Notes: generated by a model from the sequence alone, not told the origin. Positions 29,030 through 37,117 are shown, counted from the first letter of the stretch. The stretch is 64,000 bases of DNA from Streptomyces sp. NBC_01381 (GCF_026340305.1 NZ_JAPEPI010000001.1:558001-622000), one strand, 5' to 3'. Translations and numbers: made by a program.

Positions 29030-29068
29030 CCCAAAGCAGATGTCGCGGGTTCGAATCCTGGCGGGGAA
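29030..29068 (+). other. possible tRNA 3'-end fossil
   Basis: TCGCGGGTTCGAATCCTGG resembles a T-arm with the TTCGAAT loop, followed by an acceptor-like GCGGGGA. No matching 5' half lies upstream. It may be an old att remnant of another insertion, located right after the NUDIX gene and before a terminator. Confidence 0.35.
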
Positions 29069-29074
29069 TCAGCA

Positions 29075-29110
29075 CGAAGGCTCCGGACCAAGCTTGGTCC
29101 GGAGCCTTCG
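29075..29110 (+). terminator. perfect 16-bp hairpin
   Basis: CGAAGGCTCCGGACCA, AGCT loop, TGGTCCGGAGCCTTCG. It ends the NUDIX operon and closes the tRNA-like fossil in the way terminators follow tRNA genes. Confidence 0.85.
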
Positions 29111-30107
29111 CCATCTACTTCTGACAACAACCAGGACAGCCACTGCCGACGAAGGCGCCTCCCCCTAGGCAGCGGGTCCAAGCAGGCGCCACACCCTAGA
29201 ACCTTCTTCCTGTGCACCCGGCCACGCAACCAACCGAGTTACAACCTTCTCTACTGGTTCAAGGCACCCGGCTGCGCTCCGCTCCGCCGGGAGGGCTTCC
29301 CGGCTCCGCCCCCTGCTGCGCCGACGCCCGCCCACACATGGACAAGGCCGAGGCCATAAGGCAAGCACCTGACGAACCGGCCTAGGGGCAAGGCAATGCC
29401 TCCGGCGGGGATCAGCTGGCACCGGGATGGAGGGGGCGCCGTACGCGACTGCGGGCCCATCGTGGCGTGCGTTGGGGCTCCCATCGCGTCCACCATCGAC
29501 CCAGGCAGAGGCGAGCAAACACGGCCCATGGCGCAGGTCGTTCGTACAGTGGTGCGCTCCACCTGGACGCCATGAACCACGCCCGCTCCACGGTGTGGGT
29601 GTGTGGGTCGACGGCGGACGGGATGGGAGCTGGGGAAGGTGGGGTGAGACAGAGGAGGCGCTCGTGCACCTTTGAATCCAAGATCAGAATCAGGCGCGGT
29701 CAGCACGCCTTTGGATCGGAAACCCCACCTGACCTGGCCTTCACACCCACTACCGGAACCGACCCGCAGATCTACCTTTGATTCGCAGGTATGACCCTTG
29801 CACTTCAAGGGTCATACCTTGGTTTTGCTGGCGCAATCGAAGATGTGATCCTCGATTCACCGAGGAAGTTGCGGTGGACTGCCACCGTAAGGCAGACTCA
29901 AACTCGCGCGCACACTAAGGGTGTTGAGCCAACCGCCGCGCAACCCGTCTGGCCTGGGGTGATGCCCAACGGCTCGTGCTGCAAGGCCAGTTGAGATGGG
30001 GCGCTGCAAGCGTATCGCCTCGCAGACAACCGAACAATGGCATGCCAAAGGGACGCTCGCCCACTTTCCAGGGCCGGCAAGCGCCCGATGGTCACAGGAG
30101 GTGTTAC
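29111..30107. other. 1-kb stretch without a convincing gene
   Basis: Open frames here are short, lack good start sites and show no family features on either strand. GC content is lower around 29670-30000 than in the flanks. It contains one strong palindrome (29788-29818). Possibly the decayed recombination or transfer part of the element. Confidence 0.5.
29788..29818. repeat. 13-bp perfect inverted repeat with 5-nt loop
   Basis: GGTATGACCCTTG, CACTT, CAAGGGTCATACC. It is AT-richer than other hairpins here and has no T-run, so an operator or structured RNA is as likely as a terminator. Confidence 0.6.
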
Positions 30108-30302
30108 GTGCCCAAGGAGCACGATCCACCAGTCCCGCTCAACGCATGGCAATGCGATGCGTTGAGTCGCAAGGACTGTAGCTACGAGTGCGCGCGATGC
30201 GCAAGCGAGCCGTCGAGGTGGCCGCAACGGCTTCGCGACGCAACAAACCTGCTTGCGGTGGTCTCCCCGATCGCTGTGGCAGTGATCACGAAGGTCTGGT
30301 AG
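30108..30302 (+). CDS. Cys-rich membrane microprotein (64 aa)
   Basis: GTG 30108 sits 7 nt behind a strong AGGAGG. The 64 residues include four cysteines arranged WQC, KDC and CARC-like (CSYECARC), suggesting a metal site, then a C-terminal hydrophobic helix (LLAVVSPIAVAVITKVW) ending at the last residue, as in a tail-anchored peptide. A perfect hairpin follows 3 nt after the stop. No family recognised. Confidence 0.6.
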   Translation: MPKEHDPPVPLNAWQCDALSRKDCSYECARCASEPSRWPQRLRDATNLLAVVSPIAVAVITKVW

Positions 30303-30305
30303 CAG

Positions 30306-30329
30306 GCGGGGGGCATTCGTGCCCCCCGC
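30306..30329 (+). terminator. hairpin after the microprotein gene
   Basis: GCGGGGGGCA, TTCG tetraloop, TGCCCCCCGC: a perfect 10-bp stem with an ultra-stable loop directly after the stop codon, supporting the small gene as a real transcription unit. Confidence 0.8.
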
Positions 30330-30676
30330 GTGTCCGATAGCTCGGCACCTGGCGGGGACCAACGGGGACTCTCGGCCCCAACCCGACGAATCCCCAGGTC
30401 AGCCGACTCCCGGGTCAGCCGCCACCCGCGTACGCGATCTTCCAAACTAGTGCTGTGACTGACATCCACGGCTGACATCAACGGCGCCGGACAGGTGCGC
30501 ACACGAACACTCCTGTCCGGTATCCAGGACGCCAAGACGTGGCTCCGGCTCTGCCTGTTGATCGAACTCCCAATGCGGTGGTCACGCCTACCTGCGGCGG
30601 ACACAACAACCCACAGCCAACCACGCGACCGGGAGCGACAGCCCGAACGCTCAAACGGTCGTCGCCACCTAGGCGG
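30330..30676. other. intergenic stretch, nothing recognised
   Basis: About 350 nt between the microprotein terminator and the convergent small membrane-protein gene. No start with a ribosome site, no hairpin of note, no family match. Confidence 0.5.
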
Positions 30677-30991
30677 TCACCAACCCGGCTTCCATTCCGT
30701 ATCGAGGATGGCAGCGTGTACGGCAGCGACGATCATGGTGATGGCGAGGACGAGCCCCTCCCAATTCTTCGAGTTGCCGAGGATCGTCGCCACGATGACC
30801 GAGCCATAGATGATCACCGCGTAGATCACGGGCACAGCCATACTGACGACGCGCTTCTTGGCCGCGATGAAGAACAGCGGCGGCGTCAGAAGGCCGGCTG
30901 ACACCACGATCGCGACGACCCAAAGCACCTTGTGCAGGGGCTTCGCGTGCATGCGGGCTTGGATAGGAGCGTTGAGGTGCGAACTGCTCAT
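30677..30991 (-). CDS. small membrane protein, unknown
   Basis: 104 residues from ATG 30991 (AAGGGGGG upstream). Three likely membrane helices (VLWVVAIVVSAGLLTPPLFFIAA, AVPVIYAVIIYGSVIVATIL, GLVLAITMIVAAVHAAIL) with short loops. No family recognised. It is the last cargo gene before attR; a Crp-like site lies about 30 nt upstream of its start. Confidence 0.65.
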   Translation of the reverse strand: MSSSHLNAPIQARMHAKPLHKVLWVVAIVVSAGLLTPPLFFIAAKKRVVSMAVPVIYAVIIYGSVIVATILGNSKNWEGLVLAITMIVAAVHAAILDTEWKPGW

Positions 30992-31019
30992 GGTCCCCCC
31001 TTGCTTCGACCAGCCCTCA

Positions 31020-31037
31020 GTGTGACCTACACCACAC
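31020..31037. promoter_or_regulatory. Crp-like operator
   Basis: GTGTGACCTACACCACAC is a near-match to the actinobacterial Crp consensus GTGNNA-N6-TNNCAC. Its position, upstream of the small membrane-protein gene, is consistent with promoter control. A single site can occur by chance. Confidence 0.4.
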
Positions 31038-31319
31038 CTTCGCGAGAAGTGATACGGAGAAACCACGGAGCGATTGTCATCACTTCGCGCCCCGGTCGGC
31101 AGCGGGTCACCCATGAACCCAGGTGAACGCCCGCGCACGCACGCACCCCAATACCCCAGTTGGAAAGCGTGCGTCTGCTCCCGTGCAAGTAGACGTGCCA
31201 CACCCGTGCCAGATCCTGCGGGGAACCACGGGGAACACCGGGTACCAAGCCGACGAGCGGTCCGGCGCTGACAGCGGTCCCGCCCCAGGCCAGCCCTGCA
31301 ACCGTCCGTAGATCGCCTG

Positions 31320-31408
31320 AGCTTCCCAAGCTGAGAGTGCGAGTTCGATTCTCGTCACCCGCTCTTGTTTGAACCCCCAGGTCTTGGACCCGGGGGTTCT
31401 TTGCTGTC
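31320..31408. repeat. attR: second 89-bp copy of the tRNA-Gly 3' region
   Basis: Identical to 24523-24611 including the terminator. The 5' half of the tRNA is absent here, so no functional tRNA is made. The 280 nt before it (31038-31319) hold no gene that I can support. Confidence 0.92.
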
Positions 31409-31454
31409 CAGGCTCAGTGGCTGCAGGACAGCCACAGCCGCCTAGGCTCGGGCC

Positions 31455-32180
31455 ATGACGCCCATAGACGCGGAGCTTGCGCACGACCTGGCCCCCACCG
31501 GAGTGCTGCGCGCCTCCATCAACCTCGGCAACCCGGTCCTCGCCCAGGGCACCCCCGACGAGCCGTCCGGAGTCACGGTCGAGCTTGCCCGCGAGGTTGC
31601 CGCACGGCTGGCTCTGCCGGTGCGGTTCAGCTGCTTCGATGCGGCCCGCAAGTCGTACGCCGCGATGGCCGAGGGCCGCGCCGACCTGTGTTTCCTGGCC
31701 GTGGATCCGGAGCGCGAGAAGGACGTCGCGTTCAGTGCGCCGTACGTGCACATCGAGGGGGTGTACGCGGCTCCGGTGAACTCGGCGTTCGTATCTGCCG
31801 ATGACGTGGACCGGGACGGGGTGCGCGTCGGCGTCAAGAAGGGGTCCGCGTACGACCTCTACCTGAGCCGCACCCTGCGTCACGCCACCGTGGTGCGCGG
31901 CGACGACGGGGTCGACGTTTTTCACGCCGAGGGCCTGGACGTGGCGGCCGGCATCCGCCAACCGCTGACCGCGCACGTTTCCCGGCGGGCCGAACTGCGC
32001 CTGCTGGAGCCCGCGTTCATGACGATCCGGCAGGCCATGGGTACCACGAAGGGGCGGCGTCCGAAGACCACGCAGTTCCTCATCGAACTCGTGACCGAGC
32101 TGGTGGCGTCCGGATTCGTCGCCGAGGCCCTGCGCCACTCCGGTCAGGACCCGACTCTGGCTGCCCCCACCACGGTTTGA
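31455..32180 (+). CDS. family-3 solute-binding-like protein without signal peptide
   Basis: 241 residues with the periplasmic amino-acid-binding (SBP_bac_3) pattern: GVLRASINLGNPVLAQG, ARKSYAAMAEGRADLCFLA, DVAFSAPYVHIEGVYA and VRVGVKKGSAYDLYL. No signal peptide or lipobox precedes it and no transporter genes lie near, so it would stay in the cytoplasm. It may be a ligand-sensing or enzymatic relative. It is bounded by attR on the left and by a third tRNA fragment at its stop codon. Confidence 0.8.
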   Translation: MTPIDAELAHDLAPTGVLRASINLGNPVLAQGTPDEPSGVTVELAREVAARLALPVRFSCFDAARKSYAAMAEGRADLCFLAVDPEREKDVAFSAPYVHIEGVYAAPVNSAFVSADDVDRDGVRVGVKKGSAYDLYLSRTLRHATVVRGDDGVDVFHAEGLDVAAGIRQPLTAHVSRRAELRLLEPAFMTIRQAMGTTKGRRPKTTQFLIELVTELVASGFVAEALRHSGQDPTLAAPTTV

Positions 32181-32202
32181 GTTCGATTCTCGTCAGCCGC
32201 TC
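32179..32202. repeat. third, partial copy of the tRNA-Gly 3' end
   Basis: 24 nt matching the T-arm and acceptor end of tRNA-Gly(CCC) with one mismatch (CGTCAGCC for CGTCACCC). It overlaps the stop codon of the solute-binding-like gene. It marks a probable older integration boundary, so 31409-32178 may be a second captured segment. Confidence 0.75.
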
Positions 32203-32218
32203 CAGCACGCTCAGGCTT

Positions 32219-33448
32219 CTAGCGCAGCGGGAGCGGGCGGTCGTAGGTGTTGTCGGGGGTCACGATCTCTGTGATGGCTCGGGCCACCAGTGAGGACGGT
32301 TCCTGGCCTTCGTGGGTGATGTCGGTGTTGATCAGCACCACCAACGTCGCTTTCTTCGAGGGGAGATGGACCGTCACGCTCTCGTAGCCCGGGATCGAGC
32401 CGTTGTGGCCGATCCAGCCGCCGCTCGAGAAGATGCCGAGGCCGTAGTTCGTGCCGGGGTAGCCGGTCGGCAGCATCTTGAGGCGTTGCTTCTGGGTCTC
32501 CGGGCTGAGCAGCGTCCCGGTGGCCACGACCTTGGCCCAGCGGCGCAGGTCGTGCATGTTCGAGATCATCGCCCCGGCCGTCCAGGCCCAACTCGGGTTC
32601 CAGTGCGTGGAGTCCGCGACCTTGCCGCTCAGCGTCTGGTTCGTGTAGCCGTGCGCGTGCGGCTCGGGGAACTCGGCGCCGTCGGGGAACAGCGTGTGGT
32701 CGAGGTGGGCCGGGTGGAGCACCCGCTCGTTGATGACGTCGGCGGCGCGTTGGCCGGTCACCTTCTCGATCACCTTGCCGAGGAGGACCAAGTTGCTGTT
32801 GGAGTACTGGAACTTGGTGCCCGGCTTGAAGGTGTTGTGGTGCTTGAAGCCGTACGCGAGGACCTCGTGCGGGGTGAACGAGCGGCTCGGGTCGCTCAGC
32901 AGGTCGTGCACGAAGTCCTTGTCGTCCGTGTACGGGTACAGGCCGCTGCGCATCTCGGCGAGGTGGCGCAGCGTGATCCGGTGGCCGTTCGGGACGCCGT
33001 GGACGTAGCGGGCGATCGGGTCGTCGAGGCCGATCTTCCCGTCGTCGACGAGCTCCAGCAGCGCCGTGACCGTGAAGGTCTTGGTCTCGCTGCCGATCCG
33101 CGAGTAGAGGTCGGTGCTCATCGGTTGGCGGGTGTGCTTGTCGGCGACACCGGTCGCGCGGACGTAGCAGCCCTTGCCCGGCATCCACAGCCCGACGGCG
33201 ACACCGGGGATGCCGGCCTCCTTGCGGACGCCCGCGATGGCCTTGTCGAGGCGGGCGGTCAGGCCGCGGCCCAGGCGCTTGTCCGGCGGGCAGTCGTTCT
33301 GGTCGTGCCCGGCGGCCTTGTCGCGTACGGCGGCGCCCGCGAGGTTGTCCGCCGTCGCGGTCGTGGCTGGGGTCGCCGCCATCGGGGCCAGTACGGACGC
33401 CACGAGCAGCGCGGCTGCGAACAGGCGTCGGGAGTGAGTACGTCGCAT
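32219..33448 (-). CDS. secreted serine beta-lactamase / DD-peptidase family hydrolase
   Basis: 409 residues. Sec signal peptide (to about TPATTATA), then the class C/R61-type fold with SxxK (SETK in RIGSETKTFTV), YSN (FQYSNSNLVLLG) and HxG-like (GHNGSIPGYES) motifs. Closest in layout to Streptomyces R61 D-alanyl-D-alanine carboxypeptidase. It would act on peptidoglycan peptides or other amides outside the cell. Confidence 0.88.
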   Translation of the reverse strand: MRRTHSRRLFAAALLVASVLAPMAATPATTATADNLAGAAVRDKAAGHDQNDCPPDKRLGRGLTARLDKAIAGVRKEAGIPGVAVGLWMPGKGCYVRATGVADKHTRQPMSTDLYSRIGSETKTFTVTALLELVDDGKIGLDDPIARYVHGVPNGHRITLRHLAEMRSGLYPYTDDKDFVHDLLSDPSRSFTPHEVLAYGFKHHNTFKPGTKFQYSNSNLVLLGKVIEKVTGQRAADVINERVLHPAHLDHTLFPDGAEFPEPHAHGYTNQTLSGKVADSTHWNPSWAWTAGAMISNMHDLRRWAKVVATGTLLSPETQKQRLKMLPTGYPGTNYGLGIFSSGGWIGHNGSIPGYESVTVHLPSKKATLVVLINTDITHEGQEPSSLVARAITEIVTPDNTYDRPLPLR

Positions 33449-33600
33449 GTCGGGGCGCTTCTTCCGGATCGGGGCCGAGGGGCAACGTCAACGGCACCAT
33501 CCGGAGTCCGGTGGGAGGTCCTCCTGGCGTGCACGCCCCTTCGAGTCCACTCGATCGGGCCGGTGTTCGGCCAACGTGGCACGTGCTCGGTCAGGTCGAG

Positions 33601-34977
33601 TCAGGTTGGGGTGGGGTTTCCGTTCTGTCCGGGGGCCGCGGGCTCGTCGAGCGGGGCCTCGTCCTCCGGGTCGAGGAACTCGATGACGGCGAGCAGTGCC
33701 AGCAGGCCCAGGGCCAGCCAGAAGGTGACCATGCCCGTCGGGTGGTGCCACAGGGCGAAGGCGAGGGCCGTGAGGAGGACCACCGCCCAGTTCAGCCAGG
33801 TCTTGTGGGCGTGGACCCACGGTCCGACGGGACCTGTCCGTACGCCGGACGCCCCGCGTACGGCGCCGATTCCCGAGCGCCACATGGTGCGCGCCTTGAC
33901 CGCCCACTCGCCGGGGCCGCTGAGCCAGCTCCCGAGGGCGACGAGCGCGCCGAGGGTGACGACGGCGCGGACGGTGTAGCGCAGGAAGCGGGTGAGGGCG
34001 TCGTAGACCGAGCCCGCGGCCGGGCGGCTGATCGAGGCGGGCACGGCGTCCAGGTAGAACGCGCGGAAGACGGCGAGGCCGATGCCGAGGATGCCGACCG
34101 CGACGGCGACGGCCAGGGCCGCGGTGATCAGTGCTCTGCGGCGGCGTACGGCGAGCAGGACGCCGCCGGCCGCCAGGACGGCCGCGATGACCGGGAGCCA
34201 GGCGCCCATCAGCTGCAGGAGGCGGAAGCCGGTCTTGGCCTTGCCGATCTGGTCGGAGGTCATGACGGTGAAGTCGGTGTGCACCTCGGGGATCCTCGAC
34301 GCGACAGTCAGTCCGCTGTCGACCAGGCGGTCCTTGACCTGTTCCACGACGGGGGCCAGATCGACGGTGACCTTGTCGCCCTTCAGCTGCACCGCGCCGT
34401 CGCCGCTGCCGGTGAGGGCTTCGTCCACCGTCTGGTGGACCCGCCGGTTGAGTTCCGTCCACAGGGTGTCGAAGGCGTCGCTGCTGACGAAGCGGGCGGT
34501 CACCGACTCGACGAGGCCGCGAAGTCCGCTGGTGAGAGGCCCTTCGAGCCTGCCGAGCGCGGCTTCGAGGCGAGGGCGGTCGGCCGGGGCGACCTGCTGC
34601 AGGAGCAGCTCCACGTCCACCCGCTCCATCACCGCGTCCGTCACCCGTTTGGTCACACCGGCCTGTACGTCGGGGTCCGAGGCCAAGGGGGCGACGGTCG
34701 CCACGTAGCGGTCCGTGTCCCCGACGATGCCGTTCGCCCATACGGCGACGACGCCGAGCGGTGCGAGCACGGCCGCGACGGTGATGAGTACGACGGCGAA
34801 GAACGACCGGGTGTGGTGCTTCCTGGGCCGTGCGGCACTGGCCTCCATCGCGCTGAGCCTGGTCCGCAGTTCGGCGAGCTCGGCCCGTTCGGCGGCGGAC
34901 AGCGGGCCGGCGTCGGCGGCATCGCCATCGGCATCGGCATCGGCATCGGCATCGGCATCGGCATCGGCATCGGTCAT
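33601..34977 (-). CDS. membrane protein with acidic Asp-Ala repeat N-terminus
   Basis: 458 residues from ATG 34977 (GGACAGG upstream). It begins with an Ala-Asp dipeptide repeat encoded by a hexanucleotide array, then a coiled region, a membrane helix (FFAVVLITVAAVLAPLGVVAVW), a large outside domain of about 200 residues and five or more further helices. No enzyme family recognised. Similar proteins are common in Streptomyces. Confidence 0.78.
   Translation of the reverse strand: MTDADADADADADADADGDAADAGPLSAAERAELAELRTRLSAMEASAARPRKHHTRSFFAVVLITVAAVLAPLGVVAVWANGIVGDTDRYVATVAPLASDPDVQAGVTKRVTDAVMERVDVELLLQQVAPADRPRLEAALGRLEGPLTSGLRGLVESVTARFVSSDAFDTLWTELNRRVHQTVDEALTGSGDGAVQLKGDKVTVDLAPVVEQVKDRLVDSGLTVASRIPEVHTDFTVMTSDQIGKAKTGFRLLQLMGAWLPVIAAVLAAGGVLLAVRRRRALITAALAVAVAVGILGIGLAVFRAFYLDAVPASISRPAAGSVYDALTRFLRYTVRAVVTLGALVALGSWLSGPGEWAVKARTMWRSGIGAVRGASGVRTGPVGPWVHAHKTWLNWAVVLLTALAFALWHHPTGMVTFWLALGLLALLAVIEFLDPEDEAPLDEPAAPGQNGNPTPT
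34921..34974. repeat. hexanucleotide tandem repeat (9 units)
   Basis: Nine consecutive units of ATCGGC type (first ATCGCC, last ATCGGT) inside the start of the membrane-protein gene, encoding the Asp-Ala run. Units of six keep the frame, so copy-number change would lengthen or shorten the acidic tail only. Confidence 0.92.
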
Positions 34978-35112
34978 GGCACCTGTCCTCGCTGACCGTG
35001 ATCCGGAAGGGACAGATCCAGATAAGGCCACGGTGAGGTGGTGCGCCATGCGCGCGCCCTGCACATGCATCACCAACAGGACGAAACGGGTGATTAGCGG
35101 GAAAATTTAGAC

Positions 35113-35517
35113 ATGGACGATTACCCGCTCCTCGACGTCTTCCTGACCATGCTCTGGTTCTTCCTCTGGATCATGTGGCTCTTCCTGCTGTTCAAGGTCG
35201 TCGCCGACATCTTCCGGGACCACGAACTGAACGGCTGGTGGAAGGCGGTCTGGCTGGTCTTCTGCATCGTGCTGCCGTATCTGGGCGTACTGGTCTACAT
35301 CATTGCCCGCGGCAAGGGCATGGGCCGCAGAGACGTCGAGCAGGCCAAGGCATCGGAAGCGGCCTTCAAGGACTACGTCCGCAAGGCGGCCGGCAGTGCC
35401 GAGGGCGACGGCAAGGCGAGCCACGTCGACGAGCTGGCCAAGCTCGCCGATCTGAAGGAGAAGGGCGCCCTCAGCGAGGACGAGTTCCAGGCGGCCAAGC
35501 AGAAACTGCTCGCCTGA
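35113..35517 (+). CDS. PLDc_N-type membrane protein with C-terminal SHOCT domain
   Basis: 134 residues: two membrane helices (LWFFLWIMWLFLLFKVVADIF and AVWLVFCIVLPYLGVLVYIIA) as in the phospholipase-D nuclease N-terminal family, then a charged linker and a SHOCT domain (LAKLADLKEKGALSEDEFQ). No catalytic module. The start ATG lacks a strong ribosome site. Function unknown. Confidence 0.82.
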   Translation: MDDYPLLDVFLTMLWFFLWIMWLFLLFKVVADIFRDHELNGWWKAVWLVFCIVLPYLGVLVYIIARGKGMGRRDVEQAKASEAAFKDYVRKAAGSAEGDGKASHVDELAKLADLKEKGALSEDEFQAAKQKLLA

Positions 35518-35529
35518 CTGCCTCAAGCC

Positions 35530-36744
35530 TCACCACGCCTCCGACTCCGAAGCGGGCCCCTCCCGGGTCGTGGCCTTGCCCTCCTTGGCGCGTACCCGCA
35601 GGGCGAGCAGCGGGAAGACCAGGACGGAGACCATGGCGGCGCCCACCAGGGCGGCCGCCTCGCCCTTCTCCAGGACCTTCTCGTCCAGGCCGATCGTGGT
35701 GATGGCCACGACGAGCGGCAGACAGGTCGAGGAGTACAGGGTCAGCGCCCTGCGGTCGGCGGGGTTCAGGTCGCGCGGTGCCAGTGCGTACGCCGGAAGT
35801 CCTCGTACGACGAGGAACAGGAGCAGGAAGACCGGGAGCAGCAGGAGGGCGCGGCCGCCGTCGAGCAGTGAGGCGAGGTCGAAGTTGATGCCGGTGACGA
35901 TGAAGAACAGCGGGACGAGGAAGCCGAATCCCATCGCCTCCACCTTGCCGAGGACCTCATCGCCGCTCTCGGGGGCGGCCCCCTGGAAGACGAGCCGGGT
36001 CAGCAGACCCGCGGCGAACGCGCCGAGCAGCACGTCGAGGCCGAACGCGTGCGACAGGGCGAGCATCGCGACGAGCAGCAGCATCACGAAGCGGACGGCG
36101 AACTGGCCGCTGGTGTGCAGCGTCGTACGGATGATCTGGGCGAACCACGGCGGGTGGGGGCGAAGCGCCCAGTAGATCGCCGCCGCCGTGATGACCGCGA
36201 AGGCGGCGAGGACCACGGTGGACACTCCCGGGTCGCGGCCGCTGAGCAGCACCGCCATGGCGATGATCGGCCCGAACTCGCCGACCGCGCCGAAGGCCAT
36301 CATCACGGTGCCGAAGCGGCCGCGCAGATCGCCGCTGTCGCGCAGGATCGGCAGGACGGTGCCGAGGGCCGTGCTGGTGAGGGCGGTGCCGATGACCACG
36401 CTCTTGGAGAGGTCGAGGCCGGAGAGGGCCAGTGCGATGCCGAGGCCGAGGCCGAGGGAGAACCCCCAGGCCCAGACGGAGCGGCGCAGGGTGTCGCCGC
36501 GGATCGCCGCGAACTCGATCTCGTACCCGGCGAGGAAGATGAGCATGCAGAGGCCGAGCTCCGAGAGCACCTCGATGAGATCGTCCTGATGCGCCCAGCC
36601 GAGTACGTCGGGGCCGATGAGGATCCCGAGCACGATCTCGAAGATGACCAGGGGGATGCGGACCCAGCGGCCGGCGCCGTACGCGAGGAGGGGCGCGAGG
36701 ACGGCGACGGCCATGATCAGGATGAGGGTTCCGGGATAGTCCAT
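35530..36744 (-). CDS. cation/proton antiporter (CPA2 type)
   Basis: 404 residues, about 12 membrane helices (LILIMAVAVLAPLLAYGAG, FEIVLGILIGPDVLGW, LCMLIFLAGYEIEF). Monovalent cation/proton exchanger of the NhaP/KefB-like group. In other Streptomyces the gene follows a TrkA-C regulatory subunit; here only a fragment of that gene remains upstream (37195-37311), so its regulation is probably altered. Confidence 0.87.
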   Translation of the reverse strand: MDYPGTLILIMAVAVLAPLLAYGAGRWVRIPLVIFEIVLGILIGPDVLGWAHQDDLIEVLSELGLCMLIFLAGYEIEFAAIRGDTLRRSVWAWGFSLGLGLGIALALSGLDLSKSVVIGTALTSTALGTVLPILRDSGDLRGRFGTVMMAFGAVGEFGPIIAMAVLLSGRDPGVSTVVLAAFAVITAAAIYWALRPHPPWFAQIIRTTLHTSGQFAVRFVMLLLVAMLALSHAFGLDVLLGAFAAGLLTRLVFQGAAPESGDEVLGKVEAMGFGFLVPLFFIVTGINFDLASLLDGGRALLLLPVFLLLFLVVRGLPAYALAPRDLNPADRRALTLYSSTCLPLVVAITTIGLDEKVLEKGEAAALVGAAMVSVLVFPLLALRVRAKEGKATTREGPASESEAW

Positions 36745-36755
36745 GCCGCTGCCGG

Positions 36756-37117
36756 TCAGTCCTTGCCGACGGCGGCAGCGGCAGCGGCATTGGCGTCGAC
36801 GATGCCGACGCCCAGCTTGGCGAGGCCGGCCGGGTTCTTCGCCGTGTCACGGATGGCCTTCATGATCTCTCGTCCTTCAGGGTTTCCTTCGTCCGGTACG
36901 TCGGCAGGGTGGAGAGGATGCCGACGCCGGGTGCCGAAACCGCCTGCTGCGCACCGAAGTTGGAGAAGTCCGCGGGCTTTCCGTCCTGGTCGCTGGCGCC
37001 GACGACCAGGACGGGTGTGTCGACCTCGTCGTCGCCGCACGCGGTGGACAGCAGCGGGGTGGCGGCGAGGGCGACGGCAAGACGTGTACGGGTACGGGTA
37101 CGGGTACGGATGCGCAT
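36756..37117 (-). pseudogene. S8 (subtilisin) peptidase debris fused to a lipoprotein leader
   Basis: From ATG 37117 a leader of (RT)n repeats and a lipobox-like LLSTAC is joined to PVLVVGASDQDGKPADFSNFG and VSAPGVGILSTLP, the subtilase region just before the catalytic serine. A stop at 36860 overlaps an ATG (ATGA) whose frame gives MKAIRDTAKNPAGLAKLG and VDANAAAAA, the subtilase C-terminus. The catalytic GTSMAAPH block and the N-terminal Asp/His regions are missing. Not a functional protease. Confidence 0.72.
37087..37110. repeat. hexanucleotide repeat GTACGG x4
   Basis: Four perfect GTACGG units; on the minus strand they encode the Arg-Thr run of the debris leader. Confidence 0.85.

Larger units (their letters stand above)
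24523..31408. mobile_element. integrated element in tRNA-Gly(CCC), 6.8 kb, no integrase seen
   Basis: A segment of 6797 bp lies between two perfect 89-bp copies of the tRNA-Gly 3' region, the classic mark of site-specific integration by a tyrosine recombinase. Cargo: TPR regulator and YdcF-like gene (minus), resolvase-like gene, unknown gene, adenosylhomocysteinase-like gene and NUDIX gene (plus), a Cys-rich microprotein and a small membrane protein. I find no integrase, replication or transfer gene, so it is a remnant or depends on an enzyme in trans. Confidence 0.85.

Noticed and set aside
29023..29229. Minus frame encoding a PPGFEPATSALGT-like peptide
   Set aside because: This string is the typical mistranslation of tRNA 3' ends; it supports the tRNA-fossil idea and not a protein.
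31320..31361. Second tRNA-Gly gene at attR
   Set aside because: Only the 3' part is present; the 5' acceptor and D-arm are replaced by unrelated sequence.
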